From contig NZ_AP022591.1 in the NCBI RefSeq assembly GCF_010731795.1, forward strand, positions 1,860,001 through 1,924,000: 64,000 nucleotides of DNA, in the 5' to 3' direction. Both the position numbers and the translations under genes were made by a program. Positions within the stretch are counted from its first letter, which is position 1, and each line of letters opens with the position of its first letter. Below the pieces are notes generated by a model. That model had not been told where the DNA came from. It did no database searches and saw only the letters and a program-made list of their open reading frames with translations. This document shows, one piece after another, positions 1 to 9,655 of this stretch. Source of the DNA: Mycolicibacterium celeriflavum. GTDB lineage: Bacteria > Actinomycetota > Actinomycetes > Mycobacteriales > Mycobacteriaceae.

Positions 1-1
1 C

Positions 2-514
2 ATGGTCGACCCGATCCGCGATGGGTTCGACGTGGTGTTCAGCACCGGCCCGCTGCAGGACTCCACGCTGATCGCCCGCAAGGTATTCAGCCTCGAGCTC
101 TTCCTCTGCGCGTCAAGGCAATTCGTCGCGGGATTATCCGAGCCGATCACCGAACCGGCGCAGTTGAACACCCTTCCGTTCATCGACTTCGGATTCGGCG
201 GTCCCCGTCGGCTCGCGGTCACCGGACGCCATGGGCGACGCGAACTGACTCCACCAGTCCGCGCGCGTGCGAACAACTTTCAGGTGTGCAAGCAGTACAT
301 CTTGCAGGGGCTCGGTATCGGTGCGATGCCCACCCAGATCATCTGCACCGAGGAGTTGCGCGACGGCAGCATCGTGCCGGTACTGCCCGACTGGGACCTC
401 GATTCGCTCGACGTGCACATGATCTACCCCTTCGAGTTGTCGTTTTCCACTCTCATCAGTGCGTTCTACGAAACCGCCTGCGAGATCATCGTCGAGAACA
501 TCGCGCGAACGTGA
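2..514 (+). CDS. LysR-family regulator, C-terminal effector domain (partial)
   Basis: The window opens inside this gene; about 170 residues remain and the N-terminal winged-helix DNA-binding domain lies off the left edge. The visible part fits the LysR substrate-binding fold: an opening DGFDVVFSTGPL segment, a middle stretch that closes the first lobe, and the signature LGIGAMPTQI around residue 100, where LysR proteins return to the first lobe. Such proteins sense a small ligand and control a nearby operon. The next gene is an MmpL-type transporter on the same strand about 140 bases downstream, a possible target, but nothing in the sequence proves it. The effector cannot be inferred. Confidence 0.85.
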   Translation: MVDPIRDGFDVVFSTGPLQDSTLIARKVFSLELFLCASRQFVAGLSEPITEPAQLNTLPFIDFGFGGPRRLAVTGRHGRRELTPPVRARANNFQVCKQYILQGLGIGAMPTQIICTEELRDGSIVPVLPDWDLDSLDVHMIYPFELSFSTLISAFYETACEIIVENIART

Positions 515-653
515 CCTCGCCGCGCAGCAGGCAACTCCGCTCACCGGAAGGCGGCAGCTGCGCTGCGCGTCACAGTTCGCCGTTCGCATGCATAACCGGG
601 ATCGGAAGGGGAATACGTCCTGCGATTTTTGCACCGACGAGCCAGGAGACTGG

Positions 654-2864
654 ATGTCGAAGTACTTGTATGCGATTGGGGCTTTCAGTTTCCGTCGGCG
701 GTGGCTGGTGCTGGGCGTGTGGCTCGCGGTACTCGTCGGTGTCGCGGCGGCGGGTCTCGGCCTGCGAGGCGAACCCAGTGACGACTTCAGCATTCCGGGC
801 ACCGAGTCTCAGCGGGCTGTGGAACAACTTCGGCAGAACCTGCCCGCGTTCAGCGGCGCCCAGACCCAGATCACGTTCGCGACACCGGGCGACGGCCGGC
901 TGACCGACCCGGCGATCGCGGGCGCCATCGACCGCTCTCTGCAGAACTTGCAAGCGATCCCCGAAATCGCGGTCGCAGCGGGCCCTGCCCAGACGCGGCT
1001 GATGTCCCCCGACGCGAATGTCGGACTGGGCACGCTGCAGTGGAAGGCGCCACCGGGAGAGGTCGACGACGCCGCGCTCAGCGCTGTGCAAGCCGCCATG
1101 GAACCCGCGCAATCCGCGGGCGTGCAGGTCGAGTACTCGGGAAGCGTGTACCCGGGCTACAAGGTCAAGATCTCCGAGCTGCCGGAAATCATCGGAATTG
1201 TCGTCGCCTTCTTCATCCTTCTGGTCACCTTCGGCGCGGTCGTCACCGCGGGACTTCCGATCATCACCGCATGCGTCGGGGTGGGCATCGGCGCGGCAGG
1301 CATTTTCGCTACTGCAGCGCTGGTCGAAATGCCAACTGCGGCTTTCTCACTCGCATTGATGCTGGGTTTGTCCTGCGGTATCGACTACGCGCTGTTCATC
1401 TTGAACCGCTATCGAAACAACGTGCTGCTGCTCAAGCCGATGGAGGAATCGGTCGCGCTGGCGGTCGGCACGGCAGGCGGTGCCGTGGTGTTCGCCGCGC
1501 TCACGGTGATCATCGCACTGTGCGGGCTGTCGATCGTCGGCATCCCGTTCCTCACCTACATGGGCCTGGCCGCCGCCGCCTCGGTACTGATCGCCCTGCT
1601 GATCGCGATCACGCTGCTGCCGGCGCTGCTGGGCTTCGCGGGCAGGCGGGTCGCCAGGTTCATCAAGACGCCACTGCAACCCGGCCGCGCCAAGGAGGTC
1701 GCACAGGTCGCGGCCTACACCCCGCACCGCACCATGGGCGCCCGCTGGGGCCGGTTCGTCGTCGCGTTCCGCAAGCCGCTGCTGGTGGTCGGCACTGCGG
1801 CGCTGATCCTCATCGGCCTGCCGACCCTCGGGATGCACCTCGGCCTGCCCAGCGGGTCCTCGCAGCCCGAATCGAACACCTCGCGCAGGGCCTACGACCT
1901 GACCGCGCAGCATCTGGGACCCGGGTTCAACGGGCCGCTCTTGGTCGTCGCCGACCTTTCTTCGGCGCGTGATGCCCGCGCGGCCGACACCATTGCCGCC
2001 AATCTGCGCCGCGAAGAGGGCGTGGCCCAAGCGGCCCCGGGAGTGAGCCAGAACGACACCGCCATCATTCAGGTCATCCCGGCGACGGGCCCCAACGACC
2101 CCGCCACCGCTGACCTGGTCAAGCGCATCCGCGCTGACCGACAGGCGATCGAAGGCGAAACCGGCGCAACGATTCTCGTCGGCGGCACCACGGCGTCGAA
2201 CATCGACACCTCCGACAAGCTGGCCGCCGCGCTGCCGATGTTCCTCCTTGTTGTCGTCGGCTTGGCGTTCGTGCTGTTGACGGTCGCCTTCCGCGCCGCG
2301 CTGGTGCCGATCACCTCGATTGTGGGATTTTTGCTCTCGGTGTTCGCCGCTTTGGGCGTCCAGGTCGCGGTGTTCCAATAGGGTTGGGGGGCAAGCCTTT
2401 TAGGTATAACGCCCGGCGAAACGATCAGCTTCCTTCCGATCATCGTGTTGGCGATCATCTTCGGACTGTCCAGCGACTACCAGGTGTTTGTGGTTTCTCG
2501 GATGAAGGAGGAGCTCAGCCGAACCGAGGACGCGCTCGATGCGGTGCGCAACGGAGTCGGCCTTTCCGCGCGGGTGGTCACCGCGGCCGCCTTGATCATG
2601 TTCGGCGTGTTCATCGCGTTCCTTGCCGGCGGCGACCCGATCATCAAGTCCGTCGGTTTGACCTTGGCCGTCGGCGTATTCCTCGACGCCTTTGTCGTCC
2701 GGCTCACGCTGATCCCGGCGATCATGAGCATCCTGGGCCGCAGGATGTGGACCCACTCCCGGTGGTTCGAGAAGTACGTGCCGGACGTGGACATCGAGGG
2801 CACCGCGTTGGAGACCGATAAGGACCCGGTGACGGCCGCCGGCGGCGCGCGGTCCGGCGCTTAA
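654..2864 (+). pseudogene. MmpL/RND-family transporter interrupted by an in-frame amber stop
   Basis: Start is ATG 654 with a GGAGA-type ribosome site just upstream. The frame encodes an inner-membrane RND transporter of the MmpL class: a first transmembrane helix near residues 15-37, an extracytoplasmic loop, a helix bundle containing GIDYALFILNRYR, a second loop and a second bundle. The frame runs to TAG at 2379 (codon 576) and then continues in the same frame to 2864. The second part supplies the matching GLSSDYQVFVVSRMKEE motif, so the two Asp-Tyr pairs thought to relay protons in this family are split by the stop. The context VAVFQ-stop-GWGASLLG suggests a Trp TGG codon changed to TAG. 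Without suppression the product lacks the last four or so helices and is probably non-functional. A sequencing error is possible. Confidence 0.8.
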
Positions 2865-2934
2865 CCTTCACCGCTCCCGACATGATTCGGCGAGTCGCGT
2901 TCCTATTCGGCCGTCGGTGGGTATGCCTGGAGCC

Positions 2935-3105
2935 ATGGACGCCGACACGTTGATCGCGATGGCCGGGCTGACGGCCCTGGGCGCCGCAGTGTTGACGGGT
3001 GCGGTCTGGGACAGCCCGCTGGTCAGCGCGCCCGCGCGGCTGGGACGGCAACAGCGCCCGTACGGCCGGCACGCGATGCCCGCCACTGCACCGAGCAAGC
3101 AGTGA
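2935..3105 (+). CDS. Small single-pass membrane protein candidate
   Basis: An open frame of 56 codons from ATG 2935, with a weak CTGGAG ribosome site, encodes a hydrophobic helix near residues 5-26 (IAMAGLTALGAAVLTGAVW) followed by a basic tail. I do not recognise the family. It is the only plausible gene in the 400-base gap between the MmpL-type frame and the sigma factor. In GC-rich DNA short open frames are common by chance, so this is a weak call. Confidence 0.25.
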   Translation: MDADTLIAMAGLTALGAAVLTGAVWDSPLVSAPARLGRQQRPYGRHAMPATAPSKQ

Positions 3106-3174
3106 GTACTCGCAGCTTGACGGCGCGAGGCGCCATCGAGGCGTACGCATAGCCAGGACGGGCCCGCCGACGAT

Positions 3175-3200
3175 GTTTCGGCACGCCGCCCGAATGGGTA
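3175..3200 (+). promoter_or_regulatory. SigF-type promoter upstream of the sigma factor
   Basis: GTTT at 3175 and GGGTA at 3196 are separated by 17 bases, matching the mycobacterial SigF consensus (GTTT, 15-17 bases, GGGTA). The site lies about 70 bases before the start of the SigF-like gene, which suggests autoregulation or control by another SigF paralogue. It was found by eye only. Confidence 0.45.
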
Positions 3201-3271
3201 AACCGCTTCAACCGCAGGTTCAGATCCGAGCCCTGTGACCGGTACGGCAGGGTCGCAAGTAAGGAGCCTGT

Positions 3272-4072
3272 GTGTTGTCAGAGCCGAGATCCGAATACGC
3301 GGACGTGACGGGCATGTTCCATCGCCTCAAGACGCTCGACCCCGAGTCGGTCGCCTACCGCCGGCAACGGGAGGCGATCGTGGAACGAACGCTGCCGCTT
3401 GCCGATCACATAGCACGCCGATATCGCAACCGCGGTGAGCCGATCGACGACTTGGTGCAGGCGGCTCGCGTCGGATTGGTGAACGCGGTCAACCGATTCG
3501 ATCCCGAGAACGGTGCCGATTTCCTGTCGTTCGCGATCCCCACCATCATGGGCGAGGTGCGCCGCCATTTCCGTGACTTCGGCTGGGCGGTCAAGGTGCC
3601 GCGTCGCCTCAAGGATCTGCAAGGGCAACTGGTCAAGGTGCGAGCCGAGTTGTCACAGCAGATCGGTCGCGCGCCGACCCCGTCGGAAGTCGCCAGACAT
3701 CTCGGTATCGAACGCGAAGCAGTGATGGAAGCGACGATCGCCAGCAGCAACTACTCGACCCTGTCGACCGACATCCAGACCTCCGCCGACGACGAGTACC
3801 GGTCGGTCGGTGACACCCTGGGCGACATCGATCCCAACATCGACAAAGTGGTCGACCTCGAAACCGTACGACCACTGATCGCGGCGCTACCCGAGCGTGA
3901 GCAGACGGTATTGGTCCTGCGGTTCTTCGAGAGCATGACGCAGACGCAGATCGCCGAACGCATGGGTTACTCGCAGATGCATGTCTCGCGATTGCTCGCG
4001 CAGGCCCTTCGCCGACTCCGCGAGCAGGTGCGTGAACCCGCGGCGATGCCCCATCTCAAGCGCGGCGCGTAA
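3272..4072 (+). CDS. SigF/SigB-type RNA polymerase sigma factor (orphan)
   Basis: GTG 3272 follows AAGGAG at ideal spacing and gives 266 residues, the usual size of SigB/SigF/SigG-type sigma-70 factors. Region 2 (about 50-115) includes HIARRYRNRGEPIDDLVQAA and FLSFAIPTIMGEVRRHFRD, the core-binding and -10-recognition part. Region 3 covers roughly 120-190. Region 4 has LPEREQTVLVLRFFESMTQTQIAERMGYSQMHVSRLL, the -35-binding HTH. The N-terminal EYADV..MFHRL segment is typical of mycobacterial SigF. These factors direct stress and stationary-phase genes and are normally held by an anti-sigma factor encoded just upstream. No anti-sigma gene is present here, so this is an orphan paralogue rather than the usfX-sigF locus. 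Confidence 0.88.
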   Translation: MLSEPRSEYADVTGMFHRLKTLDPESVAYRRQREAIVERTLPLADHIARRYRNRGEPIDDLVQAARVGLVNAVNRFDPENGADFLSFAIPTIMGEVRRHFRDFGWAVKVPRRLKDLQGQLVKVRAELSQQIGRAPTPSEVARHLGIEREAVMEATIASSNYSTLSTDIQTSADDEYRSVGDTLGDIDPNIDKVVDLETVRPLIAALPEREQTVLVLRFFESMTQTQIAERMGYSQMHVSRLLAQALRRLREQVREPAAMPHLKRGA

Positions 4073-4091
4073 GCCACCGTCACGGGCGAAC

Positions 4092-4454
4092 TCACTCCTG
4101 CGGTGCGAAGACGGCACCGAAACCTTCGCCGTCAAAGCGTTGTTCGAACCGCACCTCGACTGGAAGACCAACGCGGACCGAATCCGGTTCGCAGTCCACG
4201 ATGTTCGCCGCAATGCGCAGATCAGGCTGCTCGTCGAGTTCCACGATCGCGACGACATAGGGCACGGGCACAGCGGGATTGAACGGCTGGTGGTTGACCG
4301 TATAGGTGAACACCGTGCCGCGCCCCGACACCGGATGCGCGGTGAGCTCTGCCCCGCAGTCGGGGCAGTCCGCGGCCGACGGCGACACCCACCGCTCGCA
4401 GCGCACGCATCGAGTGATCAGCAGTTGCCCCCCGGGAGGCGCCTCATCAGGCAT
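4092..4454 (-). CDS. DUF35 zinc-ribbon/OB-fold acyl-CoA-associated protein
   Basis: This 120-residue protein has a rubredoxin-like zinc ribbon near the N-terminus (CVRCERW, then CPDCGAEL) followed by an OB-fold (GTVFTYTVNHQPFNPAVPVPYVVAIVEL). That is the standard DUF35 arrangement. DUF35 proteins partner thiolase-like or lipid-transfer enzymes and are thought to bind acyl-CoA. The gene is divergent from a thiolase-like gene 90 bases away, the usual pairing, so the two products probably act as one complex in lipid or steroid side-chain metabolism. The specific substrate is not evident. Confidence 0.85.
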   Translation of the reverse strand: MPDEAPPGGQLLITRCVRCERWVSPSAADCPDCGAELTAHPVSGRGTVFTYTVNHQPFNPAVPVPYVVAIVELDEQPDLRIAANIVDCEPDSVRVGLPVEVRFEQRFDGEGFGAVFAPQE

Positions 4455-4543
4455 GGTTGAAAAGTACAGTCTGCACTGATTGAAGTCACAGACCGATTTC
4501 CGCGCCGCGGAAGTCGAAGCGGCGACCAGCAGGCGGTGACCGG

Positions 4544-5737
4544 TTGAGCACCTTCGAAAAAGATGCGATCTTCAGCGGAGTCGGCATCTCCCGCATCGGA
4601 AGGCGCACCGGAATCCCCGGGCTGGACCTGACGATGGAGGCGGTCCGCGCGGCCGTCGCCGATGCCGGCCTGACACCGGACGATATCGACGGAGTCGTCA
4701 CCTTCGGCGACACCCCCTTGGCCGAAGTCGTTGCGGCGCTTGGCAACCGTGCTGTCGATCAAGGGTATGGGTTTCCCACCGGTGGGGTGCTCACCCCTGT
4801 GATGTCGGCGATGATGGCGGTATCCGAGCGGCGCGCACGGCACGTGCTGGTTTACCGGACCGTGCAGATGCTCGGCGGGACGATGACGCAATCGCCGCCC
4901 ACGTCCGAGCCCAACCCGCTTGCTAACCCACCCGTCGAGCCCCACATACCCGGGACCCGGCGGAAGCTCGGGCCGTTCGACGACATCGATGAGCTGTTGG
5001 CCGCCCACGCCTACTCGGCGGCGAACTGGCTGGCACTGCACTGCAGGCGGCACATGGAGCTGTACGGGACGACGAAGGAACAGCTGGGCTGGCTGGCGAT
5101 CAACAGCAGACGCAATGCCGGACTCAACCCGCTTGCCGTTTACCGAGATCCGATGACAATGGACGACTATCTGGCGTCGCGGCCGGTGTCCACACCGTTC
5201 GGGCTGTTCGACTGCGACGTGCCCGTCGACGGCTCGATCGCGTTCGCGATCTCCCATGTCGACTACGCGCCGGACTGCCCGCACCCTGCAGTGCGCGTGC
5301 AAGCCGTTGGCGGAGCCTATGGTTCAGGTGGGTGGTTTCACCGCGAGGACTTTCCGAAGATGGCGTCCACCGAAGCCGCGGACGAGATGTGGTCACGCAC
5401 CGACTTGACACCGTCGGACGTCGAGGTGGCCGAACTCTACGACGGTTTCACGTTTCTCACGTTCGCCTGGTTGGAGGCGCTGCGGCTCTGCGGGGAGGGC
5501 GAGGCGGGCCCGTTCGTCGAAGGAGCGTCCCGGATCGCGCTCGACGGGGCGCTGCCCCTCAACACCTACGGAGGTCAACTGTCGGCGGGCCGCATGCACG
5601 GTTACTGGCTGCTGCATGAGGCGTGTCTGCAGCTTCGCGGGCAGGCCGGCGACCGGCAACTGGCGCGTCGCCCCGAGGTGGCCGTCGCCGCGGCCGGTGG
5701 CGGGCCGATCGCCGGGTGTCTGCTGCTGACCTGCTGA
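4544..5737 (+). CDS. Thiolase-like/lipid-transfer-type protein
   Basis: This is a thiolase-fold protein of about 397 residues. Motifs include GLDLTMEAVRAAVADAGLTPDDIDGVVTFGD near the N-terminus and VEVAELYDGFTFLTFAWLEALRLCGEGEAG and LNTYGGQLSAGRMHGYWLLHEACLQLRG in the C-terminal half, where the family carries its second catalytic region. The TTG at 4544 is the probable start; no better in-frame start was seen. The conserved HG motif is present (MHGYW), but a clear N-terminal nucleophile cysteine is not, as is usual in the non-condensing or aldolase-like members that work with DUF35 partners. The divergent DUF35 gene supports a heteromeric complex in acyl-CoA catabolism. Confidence 0.82.
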   Translation: MSTFEKDAIFSGVGISRIGRRTGIPGLDLTMEAVRAAVADAGLTPDDIDGVVTFGDTPLAEVVAALGNRAVDQGYGFPTGGVLTPVMSAMMAVSERRARHVLVYRTVQMLGGTMTQSPPTSEPNPLANPPVEPHIPGTRRKLGPFDDIDELLAAHAYSAANWLALHCRRHMELYGTTKEQLGWLAINSRRNAGLNPLAVYRDPMTMDDYLASRPVSTPFGLFDCDVPVDGSIAFAISHVDYAPDCPHPAVRVQAVGGAYGSGGWFHREDFPKMASTEAADEMWSRTDLTPSDVEVAELYDGFTFLTFAWLEALRLCGEGEAGPFVEGASRIALDGALPLNTYGGQLSAGRMHGYWLLHEACLQLRGQAGDRQLARRPEVAVAAAGGGPIAGCLLLTC

Positions 5738-5752
5738 CGGCTAGGTGTTCGG

Positions 5753-6634
5753 TCACCTGCCGTGGGTAGCGAAGAACTGGCCGGTGGACTGCGACGCGTC
5801 GAACGGTGCGAACGGACCGCTCGGCCAGACATGAGCACCGCCGTCGATCTGCACGAAGACCACCTCGGTTCCACCCGCGCAGCCCGCGGCCGTGAACCGG
5901 TGAACGCTTCCCCGCACCTCGTCGACCGGAGGTGGGCAACCATTCAGCTCACGCCACCGCTGCGCCATCGCCGGCGCCGCCACGATCTCGCTGGGTCCCC
6001 CGCGGCCGACCATCGGTCCGCCGCCGAACGGCACGACGGGGTCCGCCGTTCCGTGCACCTCGAGCACTGAAACCGGTTGCGACGGCGCACACGGGAATCC
6101 CGCTGGCAGCGTGCCCGCGACCGGTGCCACGGCGGCGAAGACGTCGGCACGTTCGCATGCCAGCCGCGACGCCATGAAGGCGCCCGCCGACGTCCCGGTG
6201 GCGAACACGCGGCCGGGTTCGACGCCGTACTCCTGACGCAGTCGGTCCACAAGTGCGACAAGGAAACCCACGTCATCGACGCCCTGGCGGTCCGGAATCG
6301 AGGCGCCGCGCCCGTCGGCCCAGCTGAGATCGACGCCCTCGGGATACGCCACGACGAAGCCGTACTGATCGGCGATCGCGTTGTAGTTGGTCGCCGCAGC
6401 CTGCGCGGGTCCGGTCATCCCGGCGCCGTGCAAGTTGAGCACGAGACCGGCAGGACGATCGAGGCCGGCCGGGGCGTGCACCTGATACGTGCGGTTCATC
6501 CCGCCGATCATCAGCGCGCCAGCAGCATCGCCGCCGGGGAACGCCGACGCTCGTCCACCGCCGAAGCCGAAAAGACAGACCAGAACTGTCAGGACGGCCG
6601 CCATCCGGATGATCACCTCGTCCACCCCCTCCAT
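5753..6634 (-). CDS. Secreted alpha/beta-hydrolase esterase (LpqC/PHB-depolymerase type)
   Basis: The frame from ATG 6634 gives 293 residues. A GTG at 6616, preceded by GGAGG, is an alternative start. A hydrophobic signal sequence (AAVLTVLVCLFGF...RASA) precedes the mature protein; there is no clean lipobox. The esterase fold shows LVLNLHGAGMTG (oxyanion region) and FATGTSAGAFMASRLAC, the GxSxG nucleophile elbow. VLEVHGTADPVVPFGG supplies the acid and DGGAHVWP the histidine. This arrangement fits the feruloyl-esterase/PHB-depolymerase family, to which mycobacterial LpqC belongs. It probably acts outside the membrane on ester-linked substrates; the substrate is unknown. Confidence 0.82.
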   Translation of the reverse strand: MEGVDEVIIRMAAVLTVLVCLFGFGGGRASAFPGGDAAGALMIGGMNRTYQVHAPAGLDRPAGLVLNLHGAGMTGPAQAAATNYNAIADQYGFVVAYPEGVDLSWADGRGASIPDRQGVDDVGFLVALVDRLRQEYGVEPGRVFATGTSAGAFMASRLACERADVFAAVAPVAGTLPAGFPCAPSQPVSVLEVHGTADPVVPFGGGPMVGRGGPSEIVAAPAMAQRWRELNGCPPPVDEVRGSVHRFTAAGCAGGTEVVFVQIDGGAHVWPSGPFAPFDASQSTGQFFATHGR

Positions 6635-6702
6635 GAGCTGTTGACCGCGAACGTAATGCACCGGTGTAACCCAATGCGCGCGAACGCAGTCCTTCGGTGT
6701 TG

Positions 6703-8034
6703 TCAGCGTCGCGTCGCGGCGCGGGCCACCAGATGAAGCACCGCGCCCACCGCCACCAGGATCGCGCCGTAGAGCCACACCGTCGCGGTCTGTTGGGTCA
6801 GCAGCAGCACGCAGGACGCCACGCCGAGCACCGGCACCGCCGTCCACACCTGGAAGTGCGGATGTTCGACCTGGTCCCGGCGCAGCACCAGCACCGCGAC
6901 GTTTGTCGAGATGAACACAACCAACAACAGCAGCACCACCGTCTCGGCGAGCGTGGATAGATCCCCGAGCAGACTGAGCAACATCGCGACCGCGGTCGTC
7001 GCGACGATCGCCGCCCACGGGGTGCGCCGGCGCGGCAGCACGCGACCGAGCACGCTGGGCAGCAGGCCGTGCTCTGCCATGCCGTAGGTGAGCCGGCTCG
7101 CCATGATCATCGTGAGCAGCGCGCCGTTGGCCACCGCGACCAGCGCAACCGCGCTGAAGAACCAGTCCGGCACGCCCACACCTGAGGCCCGCACCACTTC
7201 GAGCAACGGCCCGGAGGACTTCGAGAGCTCATCGGCGGGCAACGCAGTCGCGCTCGCCAGCCCGACCAGCGCATAGAGAACGCCCGCGGTGATGAGCGCG
7301 CTGAACAGCGCGGCGGGGTACACCTTGCTTGGGTTGCGGATCTCCTCGGCGACGTTGGCCGAGGTCTCGAAGCCGACGAACGAGTAGTACGCGACGATCG
7401 CTGCGCTGAGGATCGCCAGCGCCGGCGTCGCGCCGTCGGGGAACTGGGTGATCCGGCCGAGGTCGCCGCGGCCGGCGCCGACCATGACCGAGACCGCGAT
7501 GACGACGATCAGCAGACCGGTCAACTCGACCACCGTCATGACCATGTTGCTCTTGACCGATTCGCTGATGCCCCGCGCGTTGAGGCAGGCGACCAACGCC
7601 AGGAACGCGATCGCCGCAGGCACGACCGGGATGTCGACGAACGTCGCGAGATAGTCACCGGCGAAGGCCAACGCCAAGCCGGCCGCGCTGGTCACCCCCG
7701 CGGCGAGCATGCAGAATCCCACCAGGAACGACACCGCGGGTCGGCCGAACGCGCGCTCCGCGAACACCGCCGCGCCACCGGCCTTGGGATACTTGGTCAC
7801 GAGTTCGGCGTAGGAGCCGGCCGTGAGGAGCGCGAGCAACAGCGCCACAAGCAGCGGCGCCCACAGCACCCCGCCGACATCCTCGGCCAGCACGCCCATC
7901 AGCGCGTAGATGCCGGCTCCGAGCACGTCGCCGAGGATGAACAGAAACAGCAGTGGCCCGGTGATGCGACGTTTGAGCTTGCCTCCGGTCGGCTCGTCGG
8001 AATCGCTGGTGTGCGCCTTCGCCGCGGAGGTCAT
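6703..8034 (-). CDS. APC-family amino-acid permease
   Basis: The frame encodes an integral membrane transporter with about 12 hydrophobic segments. The first helix carries GDVLGAGIYALMG, the unwound glycine-rich substrate site of the amino acid-polyamine-organocation superfamily. AYYSFVGFETSANVAEEIRNPSKVYPAAL is the classic helix 6 and loop signature. I chose ATG 8034. An upstream GTG at 8109 would add 25 residues with a CPVC motif, which looks unlike the family. It probably imports an amino acid or amine by cation symport. It lies downstream-convergent with nothing and is followed by the secreted esterase on the same strand, so the two could be co-transcribed. Confidence 0.85.
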   Translation of the reverse strand: MTSAAKAHTSDSDEPTGGKLKRRITGPLLFLFILGDVLGAGIYALMGVLAEDVGGVLWAPLLVALLLALLTAGSYAELVTKYPKAGGAAVFAERAFGRPAVSFLVGFCMLAAGVTSAAGLALAFAGDYLATFVDIPVVPAAIAFLALVACLNARGISESVKSNMVMTVVELTGLLIVVIAVSVMVGAGRGDLGRITQFPDGATPALAILSAAIVAYYSFVGFETSANVAEEIRNPSKVYPAALFSALITAGVLYALVGLASATALPADELSKSSGPLLEVVRASGVGVPDWFFSAVALVAVANGALLTMIMASRLTYGMAEHGLLPSVLGRVLPRRRTPWAAIVATTAVAMLLSLLGDLSTLAETVVLLLLVVFISTNVAVLVLRRDQVEHPHFQVWTAVPVLGVASCVLLLTQQTATVWLYGAILVAVGAVLHLVARAATRR

Positions 8035-8218
8035 GCGGCTGTTGATACCCCGCGCGACCGGTGAGCACACCGGGCACACGTGCGCCGAAGCAGGTTGCGA
8101 CACGGTCACGGATGGATACCCATCCGCGCACGAAGATCACAACCGTCTCTTTGTTCACTAACGTCACATCCGCCCATCGCTGACGTCAGCCCGACGTCCG
8201 CCTTCGGAAAGGTGTGAC

Positions 8219-9655
8219 ATGTCGCCGCGTCCGCGAATCGCCCCGATGTCGGTGGCATCGGCAGCCGTGATCGGGTTGAGCTTCGTGCTCGGCGTGGCCC
8301 CGCCAGCGACGGCCGAACCCTGCACCGGTGCCGCGGCGGCCGCACAACCACCCGCCGCGCCGAACACCGAAGCAACGCCTGCGCTGCCGGGCGGGCCACC
8401 GGTGGGCCACCGGCCGCGCGGCACCAACGAGGAGGCGCCCTCACCGCGCCTCGGGCGACTGCCCGCAGAGATCCTCAACTCGCTGTCGCCCCGTTCGGCG
8501 ACCGTGGAGCAGCAGGCCGACGTGCGGCCGAGCCCGCCCCCGCCATCCGCCGATCAACCTGCGGCTCAACAGCTTCCGGCCGCCGCGGCTCCCACGCCGC
8601 CCCCGCCACCCGCTCCGCCGGGGACGACACTCGTCGGCTGGGTGACCGGGCCGGAGAGCCCGAACAACACCGTCGGGCGGTTCGCGATCACCGGCACCGA
8701 CCTCGGGATCATGTGGGACAACGGCGATCCCGGCAACCGCCAGGTGCTGATGGCCTTCGGCGACACCTACGGCTACTGCAGCGTGCGCGGTCAGCAGTGG
8801 CGGTACAACACGCTGTTCCGTACCCAGGACGGCGCGCTTTCCAAGACGATCGCAATACCCGACGGCGTGCTCGCCAACCGATACTCCGGTTCACCGCTGT
8901 GGGCGCCGGGTCTCTCCAAGCAGATCATCAACAGCACCAAGTGGGCGGCGAGCGAGAAGGGCATCATCCCGACCGCCGGCATCGCCGTCGGCGGCAAGCA
9001 GTACGTGAATTTCATGTCCATCAAGAGCTGGGACAGCGACGGGCGGTGGACGACGAACTTCTCGGCGATCGCGGTGTCCCCCGACAACGGCGAGCGTTGG
9101 GGTGTCTACCCGGGCAGCGTGCGGACGCCACGCGAGGGCGGCGTCGAAGGCGCGAGGTATGTCCGCGGCAACGAGAACTTCCAGCAGGCCGCGTTTCTTT
9201 GGCCCGGTCCTAGTGACCCCTACCTGTACATGTTCGGGACGCCGGCCGGCCGCGGCGGTGCGGCGTACGTGGCGCGCGTTCCGCAGGGAGCGGTACCCGA
9301 CCCCAATCGATACGAGTATTGGAACGCCACGCAGAACGCCTGGGTGCCAAGGGATCCCGGTGCGGCCACCTCGGTGATCCCCGGGCCGGTGGGCGAAATG
9401 TCTGCCCAGTTCAACAGTTATCTCAAGCAGTACCTGGTGGTGTACTGCAACGGCGCCAACGATGTCGTCGCGCGGATGGCGCCCGCCCCGCAGGGGCCGT
9501 GGGGGCCCGAGCAGTTGCTGGTGCGCTCCGCAGAGATCCCCGGCGGCATCTACGCGCCGTACCTGCACCCGTGGTCGACCGGCAAGGAACTGTATTTCAA
9601 CCTGTCGTTGTGGTCGGCCTACAACGTGATGTTGATGCGCACCGTGCTGCCGTGA
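8219..9655 (+). CDS. Secreted DUF4185 (GH183-like) protein, probable arabinan-active enzyme
   Basis: ATG 8219 follows GGAAAGG. The 478-residue product has a Sec signal peptide (VIGLSFVLGVAPPATA), a long Pro/Ala-rich linker (about residues 38-140) and a C-terminal beta-propeller-like domain from about 143 (TLVGWVTGPESPNNTVGRFAITGTDLGIMWDNG) to the end. Motifs such as VLMAFGDTYGYC and GGIYAPYLHPW match DUF4185. DUF4185 proteins of mycobacteria were reported to be endo-D-arabinanases (family GH183) acting on arabinogalactan and lipoarabinomannan. A role in cell-wall arabinan turnover is therefore inferred from the family, not shown here. Confidence 0.82.
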   Translation: MSPRPRIAPMSVASAAVIGLSFVLGVAPPATAEPCTGAAAAAQPPAAPNTEATPALPGGPPVGHRPRGTNEEAPSPRLGRLPAEILNSLSPRSATVEQQADVRPSPPPPSADQPAAQQLPAAAAPTPPPPPAPPGTTLVGWVTGPESPNNTVGRFAITGTDLGIMWDNGDPGNRQVLMAFGDTYGYCSVRGQQWRYNTLFRTQDGALSKTIAIPDGVLANRYSGSPLWAPGLSKQIINSTKWAASEKGIIPTAGIAVGGKQYVNFMSIKSWDSDGRWTTNFSAIAVSPDNGERWGVYPGSVRTPREGGVEGARYVRGNENFQQAAFLWPGPSDPYLYMFGTPAGRGGAAYVARVPQGAVPDPNRYEYWNATQNAWVPRDPGAATSVIPGPVGEMSAQFNSYLKQYLVVYCNGANDVVARMAPAPQGPWGPEQLLVRSAEIPGGIYAPYLHPWSTGKELYFNLSLWSAYNVMLMRTVLP

